From Bacteroidales bacterium (GTDB taxonomy: Bacteria; Bacteroidota; Bacteroidia; Bacteroidales; P3): DNA of 51,718 nucleotides. Each line of letters starts with the position of its first letter. Position 1 is the first letter of the stretch. The stretch lies in assembly GCA_009783885.1 (NCBI GenBank), contig WRCN01000017.1:1-51718 (forward strand). The letters are read 5' to 3'. The notes beneath the pieces are model-generated. The model did not search any database and had not been told where the DNA came from. It was given only the letters and a program-made list of their open reading frames with translations. A program made the translations under genes and the position numbers. This document shows positions 11,001-16,387 of this stretch, in pieces.

Positions 11001-11781
11001 ATTGAAAATAGACTCTTTGGTTATTCCGGCCGCTTCGAGAATCAGGCTCAGAGCAACGGCTGTATTTGATACGAATGCACCGAGCGGAATGTACAACAAC
11101 CGGGCTACTATCGTATATGACGCTATTGAAAACAGCGTTAATATAGTCAGACAACTTCACAGTTTAGATAGAGAAACGCTCGAACTATTCCCATCTATAT
11201 TTTCAGAAACGCAACAACGGCCACAAAAGGTAGAGGTGGACGTAACAGCGCCAAAATCGTATCGACAGAACGATGAGATAACGGTTACTTACAAGATCAA
11301 CAATCCGAATGACCCAATACCGGATATGTATTTGGATATTGATTATAATGAAGGGTTCAAATATGTGAATAATAGTTTCAGGATGACAGATGCAGCCAAT
11401 CAAACCATAAGCGGAGTTTACCGTGTAACAATTGATGACGTAGGTTCTCCGATGCCTTTGTTGAACGTTGCTTTATTGAGTATTGCAGGCCATACAAATG
11501 GCGAATCAGGATTCACCCTACCTTCAGGAATATCTTATATGACATTCAAACTGAAAGCACCTGAACTCTACAACGATCTATTGGATGAATTGGACAATAA
11601 CGGAGAATTCGTTACTAAGGAAACATTAGAAATCCTTTACTCATTCTCATCCGAAGTGGAAGACCCATGTGTGTTGGAATCAATAACTACAATGAGAGGA
11701 GAAACACCGATTCCGTATGGAAACATAACTCATATCAAAACGAACAGGAATAGGACATTTAGGATATTCCGGAGGAGATAG
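2089..11781 (+). CDS. Giant DUF8202/LamG-like surface protein, 3230 aa
   Basis: Probable cell-surface adhesin. A signal peptide (MKQHK, hydrophobic core, THAQS near residue 28) is followed by tandem units of about 425-430 residues. Each unit has a LamG-like beta-sandwich region beginning GAINxSxVAWLTPDSYN (around 3478, 4777, 6070 and 7333) and a DUF8202-type segment with KIHSYLAIKYG and IFGIGRDD...LYQVQS. I count six IxSYLxxKYG motifs, near residues 264, 687, 1119, 1542, 1971 and 2443; the last unit is the most diverged. After that comes a region around 2560-2750 of unknown fold, and a DUF11-like domain around 2895-2990 (CESVEYSFFIEN, FLDTLPEYMTWD). The C-terminus ends in an arginine-rich FRIFRRR and shows no recognisable T9SS sorting domain, so its route to the surface is unclear. 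The domain names are from family memory; the repeats are visible directly. Confidence 0.85.
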   Translation: MKQHKIHLKFVVAVILSFFGMFAVTHAQSPGGINMVAGGYRLDLWIDGNSANGAITTWANLAPATHTFQGTSGTGGNPTVQNSRFNFHRELNFAPSNQLRANGVIDVVQETGYYVFAVSENRGGSGILVTYNCRSCTDANQLQARNASLRWENSNTLGVRWNSGNTNIAPHSSLSTANDANYAIASLNVWNAPSGGIAQVAVNGQISGGTTIPGITIVDGRTFTIGQGNSAGANCVNQGNQFDGNMQELIVMRGPALMSDADVRKIHSYLAIKYGITLESDYSNSDETTVWNRTTNENYNNHIFGIARDDASGLYQVQSQSVESDLITLYKGTLATLNSNNPTFRNGFNNDKTFVMLGSNGLSGYQSITEVPAGTGSFLNGSIGRGFDVQSNIVYKAQVVGGGQTVNMDVNDPLALYVLVSSRSDFEPNVTRAYAINSGTASNVVINDGEYITLVFNLQDFSFGAINASVVAWLTPDSYNASGTWTNHITSGGIGNFISQQTAPVRGTTGGYNFHPVVTFSKTATANSNTRLFSQLPIGITANDNVTTIFVFQRRNTQTNNSLIGFGNTAVGATGRGLWFATANSNTLTSGWSGTQRTIGDIENGILIVDNPNAAGGINRLNIYNNGIRTDFASQQWNGTTNNTNGLVALGAIQNNATNTSGQGFQGDIQEVILIKNPGNGNLNPIDLQKIHSYLAIKYGISLNRNDDDGDNEDYISSTSETIWNRSINAGYNNHIFGIGRDDASRLNQVQSRNSESDFITLYKGTLNTLNNNAATLFANDKTFVIVGSNGASGYQNVTEQPAGTVFANGAIARGFDVQSNTIYRAQVTGGAQTVNIDVNDPLAMYVLVSSESDFRADITHVYEINGQTASNVVINNGQYITLGFNLHDFASSKACGAINTSFVAWLTPSNYTPGTWNNLITSGGIGNFTAAAPATPPTLGENGYNYHQAINFTRTGTAAPNRLFSQQSMGITANDNVTTIFVFQKDNTSLANNSLISFSNTAVGATARALYWATANSNTLTSAWGSTITIGDMGRGILTVDHPNIAGGYDEMNVYNNGAETSYTSRAWGTPTVGTGQVAIGAIRNDNTAVSNGFQGNIQEVILIKNPGNGNVDPIDLQKIHSYLSIKYAIPLDNNDDYINSSGETIWDRRVNTGYNTHIFGIGRDDMSRLYQVQSRSTESNLITLYKGTLNPSLNDNNPAFNNTSLGFANDKTFVILGSNGLSGYQNVAEHLTGSTEFVSGALTRGFNVQSNTIYKAQVTGGVQTVNIDVSDPLAIYVLVSSRSDFRPNTTRVYDINSSQTANNVAINNGEYITLVFNREDFLSSVSGALNTSFVAWLTPDSYNAGTWTNHITPGGIGNFSGASTAPIKGNTGGYNFHPVVTFNKASQAAAPNRIQSAQPLSITANDNVTTIFVFQRNSTSLWEFLIGFGPNGDNNAMSWRTANNDNLSLHWPGGTERILGAVRNGILAVSNSNTTATAAQEGTRVYRNGFRTAIATGPLTRNGQVSIGGRTNGDYGYIGNIQEVILVKQSGNGHIDPTDLQKIHSYLSIKYGIPLNNNDYYLNSIGEIIWDRSLNAGYNTNIFGIGRDDMSRLYQVQSRSTESNLITLHKGTLAGLNDENSAFGNGFADDKTFVILGADNTSVGYTQILEEYPADAFIGGVGSEIINVRTAISYKSQVSGGSRTQTVNISTNDPLVEYVLVSTVPHFAPSNTRIYPIVAQTANNVVINNGAYITFARSMNLDEVPFGAINTSSVVAWLTPDSYNGTGTWTNLITDGIGNFTHQQVAPVKSNFGGYNFHPIVRFSKTAAAAAPNRLFSEQPIGITANDNVTTIFVFQRANRLVPATLMGFSNVALGATARGLWFPTANSGALTSGWGGSTRTMGTVANGILTIDNPNAAGGANQVNLHNNGLIRSYASQQWNGTANAGTGRVALGALRNDATALNGFQGFMQEVILIKKPNNGNINSLDLQKIHSYLAIKYGMTLENNDNYVDSKGQTVWGRDPNYNRDIFGIGRDDITSLFQKQSRSINSNGLTAFVGNRLENLNSENTGTLGNMQYLMFGRHIYDQAASRLTEAEVINDESDFANGPADNDILFDAQSTRYKAQVTGASSITVNLMTQSSLFSHVLLSKTDAFNDKSIMKIYSLEDGVAKVDIDLEYRYIKFIGFEKGPGGVKENLFLWLKSDDINSLNIVHLGSDAGGLENVSNSFFDDPDAVPTVAAWSDLLRDQGGSHVWEYIRGSGGDNEQIRRPIYTESHRLMNYKPSIRFWGNGTYQAYLRNLNALAANSTTHTAFFLMNNNFSAASRIYQMGFRANTLVPSATSGYAAWGPTYGVERITNTTGAGRYRGQSGTPTGTQGIFTTGNTTITSYYVRNANPNAGVTFRFNGQQQFASGTSTTNFNTNSTLGAGIGRDRSIIGFISEVILYQGIITEGPDGAAKQNAIESYLALKYGITLRPTTNANRRFDYKFSNGEPIWLGETGAQHYGNYYNRVASVIRDDIADLDNRHSISTNVGSLLHLGVAGTFLDVDGRGDVGMLADFEAVTFGDNNATGFTPVQDDECGSINERFNRIWLIHKQTKDNRPITMLVGAQDNRGYNIGDEATVLERSYYARLTGSHKLYMLVANNEADIMNNTYKQVVPMTFRNGVWQCSYTFTEEDTYITFGTNTNTTGCMYSEGEVFEGSRKFSWSQWTRAFANQPATSAGRTYSITDLVDLDGDVVVTKTEVIYPQGVGTTRYNPIVTNAPEARSLHIRRNNAVNEACMSNVEIRITFDRPVIPEFTISGIDMVRSGSDNSTEIVEVVGYCDGNIFVPNITAADNTSRGRLTINGNTITSHVRASANARERRNMAYVAFEGGTREIVIRYRTSHNLPRAREIFISPITVRTVPPAPPINEDGMSFVKQANTREITTCESVEYSFFIENTNCDDKYVQFLDTLPEYMTWDAESLVLDTTNALHNKEIRINNYAENRLLKIDSLVIPAASRIRLRATAVFDTNAPSGMYNNRATIVYDAIENSVNIVRQLHSLDRETLELFPSIFSETQQRPQKVEVDVTAPKSYRQNDEITVTYKINNPNDPIPDMYLDIDYNEGFKYVNNSFRMTDAANQTISGVYRVTIDDVGSPMPLLNVALLSIAGHTNGESGFTLPSGISYMTFKLKAPELYNDLLDELDNNGEFVTKETLEILYSFSSEVEDPCVLESITTMRGETPIPYGNITHIKTNRNRTFRIFRRR

Positions 11782-11800
11782 TAAGTGTTACATTAATATC

Positions 11801-11842
11801 ATTAAAAAAAGCGAAGTCTCAAAAGGTTTCGCTTTTTTTAAT
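11801..11842. terminator. Hairpin terminator after the giant gene
   Basis: A perfect 15-bp inverted repeat (ATTAAAAAAAGCGAA and its complement) with a 12-base loop ends in a T run. It lies 20 bases after the stop of the 3230-aa gene and works for the plus strand, possibly in both directions. Confidence 0.85.
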
Positions 11843-11899
11843 GTGAATAACTCAACAATTTATTAGCGCGCTCAACATAAAAGGGGAAGAAAAGAAGAA

Positions 11900-11930
11900 C
11901 AGAATTTAGAGGCTTTGCCTCTAAATTCTG
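11900..11930. terminator. Hairpin terminator of the V-ATPase operon
   Basis: A perfect 14-bp stem with a TTT loop (core GAGGCTTTGCCTC) sits 4 bases beyond the stop of the proteolipid gene. On the minus strand it is followed by a pyrimidine-rich stretch, consistent with termination of the D-I-K transcript. Confidence 0.8.
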
Positions 11931-11934
11931 TGGT

Positions 11935-12381
11935 CTAAATCACACCCATCGTCAACACGACCACAAGCAAACCGATAATGGGATAAAGCTCTGCAAATAC
12001 TGCCACAATCAACGTGTTTGCAAATACTTTATGCCCTGCGCCGATTGCTGCAATACCGTTTGAAGCGACACTGGCCTGTCTAATGGCAGAATAGAAGCAA
12101 AGCAGACCCAAAGTTAATCCGGCGCTAAATATAGCAATAGCAGGCAACATACCCATGTCAGCCGCTAATTTTCCTTGCATAAGGAAAAAACCGATAAAGC
12201 CATAAAGACCTTGTGTACTGGGAATTGCCGAAAGAATTAAACATTCTCCAAATCCGCCCGGATTTTTCTTAACTGCTCCAACAGTGGCGTTTCCGCATGC
12301 CGATACACCTAAAATACTGCCAATTCCGGAAAATGCAAGTGTGAGTCCAACGCCTATGTAGGCTATTACAATTGGTTCCAT
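11935..12381 (-). CDS. ntpK: V-type ATP synthase subunit K (proteolipid)
   Basis: Membrane-rotor proteolipid of the V/A-type ATPase, 148 aa with four predicted transmembrane helices, i.e. the duplicated-hairpin form. The ion-carrying carboxylate is in helix 4 (Glu131 in FAELYPIIG). Only one such Glu is present per four helices; the first hairpin has Gln57 in STQGLYGF instead. From memory, the Enterococcus hirae sodium-binding ligands are L61, T64, Q65, Q110 and E139; the aligned residues here are I53, T56, Q57, Q102 and E131, so sodium coupling is plausible. It is the last gene of the D-I-K operon, 18 bases after subunit I, with a terminator beyond it. Confidence 0.93.
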   Translation of the reverse strand: MEPIVIAYIGVGLTLAFSGIGSILGVSACGNATVGAVKKNPGGFGECLILSAIPSTQGLYGFIGFFLMQGKLAADMGMLPAIAIFSAGLTLGLLCFYSAIRQASVASNGIAAIGAGHKVFANTLIVAVFAELYPIIGLLVVVLTMGVI

Positions 12382-12399
12382 AATTTTTTGATTTTATTA

Positions 12400-14211
12400 T
12401 TATTTATTTTTGATTTTTTCAAACGGTTTGTATTCTCTTCCGCCACCTTCAAATTGGGCGTTTTTGTAGAATTCGACAAATGTCAAACGTAAAGGATGCA
12501 CAAAGGCACCAATTAGGGTTAGCAGTAAATTCAATGAATGTCCGACCAATAAAATCAGCAGAGTTACCAATATACCTACAAACGGAATATCCGGACTCAT
12601 ATCAAACGCCAACTTATTAAACACACCTCCTAAAATTCCGCCGGTTAAGCCCAAAGCGAACAAACGCACATACGACAAGAAATCACCAAGCACGCCGGTT
12701 GCCATATTGAAAGCATCCCAAGCACCCAATCCCACTTGCACAGCAGGATGTGTGCCGGGGCTGTTGAAAAAGAAAATCGCCACACCACTGAGTGCAAAAA
12801 TTCCATAAAATACGTACATCAATGGTTGTGGGATAGCCACGCCAATCATCGGCAGACCGTAGGCTCCAAGTAATGCAAGTATCAAAACCACCCAACCCAT
12901 TCGTGCAATTGCAAACTTAAATCCTCGCTTTTTTATGATATTGGCAATACTCACCATCATTCCAAACAAAATTTGTACACCTCCTAAAGCAAATGCCATA
13001 ATCATCATTTTGTCTTGATCGAAAAAATAATGTTTGATTCGCGCCAAAGCAGGCACTTCCACCAACTCAACGCCGAAAAATGTTCCTCCTAACAATCCAA
13101 AAATAATCGCTGCAACACCAAACCATTGTGCCAAACTCACAATTGGACGAAGCGCAGCACTGAGTTTGCGTTTCACCAAAAATCCACCGAGCAAGAGTAA
13201 CAATCCGTAACCTGCATCGCCCGTGCAAAATCCCACAAACATCATAAAAAACGGCGCAAAAAACGGTGTAATATCCAATTCGCCATAATTCGGCAAAGAA
13301 AATATTTTTGTAATCGGTTCGAATAATTTAGCAAATCGGTTATTTTTTAGCAAAATCGGCACATTATCACCTTTTTCGATGTTCATTGCGGTGTAATAAA
13401 CCGGATGCGCATCCAAAAATTCAAGCAAAGCCGCTTCTTTTTCTTCCGGAATGAAACCTTGAACCACGCGAACCGTATCATCATGCAGCGATTCGGTGCA
13501 AGTTACAATACGATCGAATGAAAGTGCATTTTGCAAACGTGTGCGCTCTTCGTAAAGCGTTGGCAAATACGGAATCATCTCTTTGAAACTCTTGTTTAGT
13601 GCGGCACGTCGGACTTTCAACACATCAACTTCTTCCATTTGCGTATTGAGCGAGACTTCAGGCATTTTAACTTCGTTTGCAGCAATCACGATTTTTTCGT
13701 GAATGGGTTTGGCTATCACGAAATAGTATAACCCTTTTTCTTCGTTCACGATTTCCAAATCATAATCTTCATTCCATTTCGGATCAAAATTACGTTTATC
13801 GCAAGTGAAAAACAGAAGTTCTAAGCCATTTTTTTTGAGTTTTTCAACAATCTCGGGATCATAATTTCCCCAAGGCAAAAGCTCGCGATAGAGTTTATCG
13901 CGCTGTTTGATTTCCTCATTGACTTGTTCGTATTCTGCAGCGTCTTTTTGATATTCTTTGAGAATGTAAGTTGCTTTTCGTGAGTCACGAATGGAGTGTG
14001 TTTCGTACTGTTTTTCGGCTTTGTAACATTCCAAACGGTGGATGGCTTCATTGCAAAAATTCAGCCAATTCAAAATCTTTTTTTCTTCGCCTTCAAGGTT
14101 GCACAACGTTTGTGTAATATCCACTAAACCAAAATCCTGCAAACTATCCAAGAAATTCGGAAAATCTTTGGAATAGGAGATAATGCCGTATTTTTTCATT
14201 TTCACAATCAT
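12400..14211 (-). CDS. ntpI: V-type ATP synthase subunit I
   Basis: The stator and ion-channel subunit (a-subunit homologue) of the V/A-type ATPase, 603 aa. The N-terminal half is soluble and partly coiled. The C-terminal half, from about residue 310 (DITPFFAPFFMMFVGFCTGDAGYG), holds about seven transmembrane helices. The essential helix Arg is probably Arg516 in LSYVRLFALGLTGG. The start ATG overlaps the stop of subunit D by four bases (ATGA), which implies translational coupling; an alternative start is Met5. Length and motifs are normal for Bacteroidota. Confidence 0.93.
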   Translation of the reverse strand: MIVKMKKYGIISYSKDFPNFLDSLQDFGLVDITQTLCNLEGEEKKILNWLNFCNEAIHRLECYKAEKQYETHSIRDSRKATYILKEYQKDAAEYEQVNEEIKQRDKLYRELLPWGNYDPEIVEKLKKNGLELLFFTCDKRNFDPKWNEDYDLEIVNEEKGLYYFVIAKPIHEKIVIAANEVKMPEVSLNTQMEEVDVLKVRRAALNKSFKEMIPYLPTLYEERTRLQNALSFDRIVTCTESLHDDTVRVVQGFIPEEKEAALLEFLDAHPVYYTAMNIEKGDNVPILLKNNRFAKLFEPITKIFSLPNYGELDITPFFAPFFMMFVGFCTGDAGYGLLLLLGGFLVKRKLSAALRPIVSLAQWFGVAAIIFGLLGGTFFGVELVEVPALARIKHYFFDQDKMMIMAFALGGVQILFGMMVSIANIIKKRGFKFAIARMGWVVLILALLGAYGLPMIGVAIPQPLMYVFYGIFALSGVAIFFFNSPGTHPAVQVGLGAWDAFNMATGVLGDFLSYVRLFALGLTGGILGGVFNKLAFDMSPDIPFVGILVTLLILLVGHSLNLLLTLIGAFVHPLRLTFVEFYKNAQFEGGGREYKPFEKIKNK

Positions 14212-14816
14212 GCAGCATCCTCCTCCATTTGCTGTTGACGCACTTTCACGATTTTTTGAGCGGCTTTCGACAAGTTTTCTTCGTCTTCCATAAATCGTTT
14301 GATTTTGCGTATAGCTTCGTTATAGCCGGGTATTTGAACTTTTTCATAGAGATTAACTTTCTGCGTGGTCTTTTTTCTGGCGTGTTCAAGCAATCGCATT
14401 TTTTCGTAATACACTTCACTTTTTATACCGATTGTTGCTAAATCTTTCAACAAACGAATACCATCATGAAACCAAAACGGATTGCTAAACAAACTATACG
14501 GTTTTTCTTCAAAAATCACATGATCCAAAATCGGAATTTGTACACCTGCAATTTTTTCGATATGAAGTTCAACATCTTCCACTGCAATCAACGATGCATC
14601 GAATTCGTTCCATAAAGCTGCAGTATTGGAATATTTCGCAATCTGGCGTTCCATTTCGGCAAACAACCATTCGGCCTCGGTCTTTGCTTTTTTTACTTCG
14701 GCCCTTAGTGCGGATTCTTTGCTTTTGATGGTGGGCAAAGCCTTTACGCGCATTTTCAGTTGACGATTGAGATCGTTGAGTGAAGTTTTGTTATACTGAT
14801 ACTTAATAAGGGCCAT
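14208..14816 (-). CDS. ntpD: V-type ATP synthase subunit D
   Basis: Central-shaft subunit D, 202 aa, of the V/A-type ATPase. It begins with the typical KYQYNKTSLNDLNRQLKMR and is mostly two long helices at the N- and C-termini, as expected for the rotor axle. It is the first gene of a D-I-K operon. In Bacteroides-type clusters E, a DUF2764-like gene, A and B normally precede D; here the next gene upstream is unrelated (PspC family). A promoter box lies 25 bases before the start, so the operon is independently expressed. Confidence 0.9.
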   Translation of the reverse strand: MALIKYQYNKTSLNDLNRQLKMRVKALPTIKSKESALRAEVKKAKTEAEWLFAEMERQIAKYSNTAALWNEFDASLIAVEDVELHIEKIAGVQIPILDHVIFEEKPYSLFSNPFWFHDGIRLLKDLATIGIKSEVYYEKMRLLEHARKKTTQKVNLYEKVQIPGYNEAIRKIKRFMEDEENLSKAAQKIVKVRQQQMEEDAA

Positions 14817-14840
14817 CTATTTCGCATAAAATAATTCGTG

Positions 14841-14873
14841 CAAAGGTACAAAAAAAAAACGAAAAAAGCAAGT
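14841..14873 (-). promoter_or_regulatory. Bacteroidota-type promoter of ntpD-I-K
   Basis: On the minus strand a -7 box TACCTTTG (14841-14848) is preceded after about 20 bases by TTG, matching the Bacteroidota sigma consensus TTG-N19-21-TAnnTTTG. It is 25 bases before the ntpD start. Confidence 0.75.
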
Positions 14874-14903
14874 TTTTTCGTTTTTTCAATTGCCAAAGCC
14901 CAC

Positions 14904-16163
14904 TTAGTAGCGAATTATCTCAAAACTACCAACCGCTCCATCAATCTTTATCGTTATGGTTTGTGTCGCAGAACCGAAATTTTCTGTTCGGTATGTATTT
15001 CCGGATTTCACAAACCCGTCCATCGTTTTACTCATCAAAAAACTACTCGAAATCACTCTGCAATCTGCATTTTTTGGAATTCTCACCTTAATACTCGAAG
15101 CACCCGTGCTGATGTCGATTTGGGTTTCGGGATGTCTTTCGCCAATCGTTAGAACGATATTTGCCGCACCACTATTGATTTCAACGCCCTTTACTTTGAA
15201 AGCAGATAAATCTAAATCCACACTTGCAGCACCAATATCAAATTTTAAGTCCCAAATCGGGTTTTCGTTCAGTGCAAAATCCACATAAGGACTCGCCGAT
15301 CTACTTCTGGCAACATTTAGTCTGAATTTCTCGTTTTGTTCGTTCTCTTCGGTAAATTCGACAAACGATATCCTCTCGGTATTCAACCATACTTCGCTCA
15401 AATGTTCGGTTGTTTTGAAAAGATTGAGTTTGCAAGCACCGACACCAACTCTCAAATTTGCGAAATCACCTTCTCTGGAAGTCTCCACTGCCATAGTATT
15501 TTTCGACATATTCGTTTTCACCGAACAACTTGAATGATGCCTGAAATGTTTGCCCGAATGAGAATTGCATATCATCGCAATCAACAAGCCTACCAAAGAA
15601 AGAATCATCAACGTATTTTTCAACCATTTTTTCATGGAAATACAAGAAATACCTACAAAAATCAAAAGAACCGGCCAATATTTCCAAATTCCTGACCATG
15701 AAAAGTTGAGCCAACTAAACATTCTGAACAAAAATACAGCACCCAAAAATATCAGAAAAATACCAAACCAACTGCTTGATGAATCTTTATGTTTTTTGAC
15801 CTCTACTTTGATTTCTTTTTCGACGTCTTTAAATTCTTTTTCGACATCTTTGAACTCTTTTTCAACTTCCTTGAAACTGTTTTTCAGTTCTTGTGCAACA
15901 TTTTTAAACTCTTTTTCCAGTGTTTCGTCAGTCTTTTTTTTGTCGTTGTCCACAATTTCTGCGTCTTGAATACTGTCGTTTAGGCTTCGTTCCGGCATAA
16001 CAATCCATGCCAAAATGTAAAGAATAACTCCAGCTCCGCCGAAAATTGCCATAATGACAAAAATTAATCGAATCAGAACTGGGTCTATGCCAAAATACTC
16101 GGCAATGCCGCCGCAAACTCCGCCAATTACGCGGTTGTTAATGCTTCTTCGTAGTGTTTTCAT
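14904..16163 (-). CDS. PspC-domain membrane protein with LiaF-like C-terminus
   Basis: Membrane stress protein of 419 aa. Residues 1-60 are a PspC domain (MKTLRRS, GGVCGGIAEYFGIDPVLIRL, then a transmembrane helix). A charged heptad-like stretch follows, with FKDVEKEFKDVEKEI repeats around 90-120, then two or three transmembrane helices (about 130-205). The C-terminal 200 residues are a beta-rich extracytoplasmic domain of the LiaF/DUF4097 type. Such proteins are linked to envelope-stress sensing in other phyla; the role here is inference. It has its own promoter and stands alone. Confidence 0.8.
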   Translation of the reverse strand: MKTLRRSINNRVIGGVCGGIAEYFGIDPVLIRLIFVIMAIFGGAGVILYILAWIVMPERSLNDSIQDAEIVDNDKKKTDETLEKEFKNVAQELKNSFKEVEKEFKDVEKEFKDVEKEIKVEVKKHKDSSSSWFGIFLIFLGAVFLFRMFSWLNFSWSGIWKYWPVLLIFVGISCISMKKWLKNTLMILSLVGLLIAMICNSHSGKHFRHHSSCSVKTNMSKNTMAVETSREGDFANLRVGVGACKLNLFKTTEHLSEVWLNTERISFVEFTEENEQNEKFRLNVARSRSASPYVDFALNENPIWDLKFDIGAASVDLDLSAFKVKGVEINSGAANIVLTIGERHPETQIDISTGASSIKVRIPKNADCRVISSSFLMSKTMDGFVKSGNTYRTENFGSATQTITIKIDGAVGSFEIIRY

Positions 16164-16194
16164 AGGTTTAATGGTTTTTGGGGTTGTGTTTTTG

Positions 16195-16202
16195 CAAAGT
16201 TA
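16195..16202 (-). promoter_or_regulatory. -7 box of the PspC gene
   Basis: TAACTTTG on the minus strand, 31 bases before the start codon, matches the Bacteroidota -7 consensus. Confidence 0.7.
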
Positions 16203-16255
16203 AGGCTTTTTTTTCATATAGGACGAATTTCTCCGTAAAAAAGTTACAAAAAGTC

Positions 16256-16355
16256 ATGAATTATGGGTTATGAGTTATGAATTGGGTACCATAAATACGA
16301 TTTGGCAAACCGAGTAAAGCAACTCATCATTCATAACTCATAACCCATAATTCAT
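16256..16355. repeat. 27-bp perfect inverted repeat with 46-base spacer
   Basis: Arms 16256-16282 and 16329-16355 are exact reverse complements built of ATTCAT/AACTCAT/AACCCAT words. They sit in the divergent intergenic space between the PspC and rluB promoters. A related AT-rich string occurs at 34430-34460. It could form a large cruciform or RNA hairpin, or be the remains of a small mobile repeat. Confidence 0.85.
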
Positions 16356-16365
16356 AATTAATTCG

Positions 16366-16373
16366 TATCTTTG
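16366..16373 (+). promoter_or_regulatory. -7 box of rluB
   Basis: TATCTTTG followed by CA, 14 bases before the ATG at 16388. Its closeness supports the early start and hence translation of the repeat-filled N-terminal linker. Confidence 0.75.
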
Positions 16374-16387
16374 CAAAAAAATGCGAT

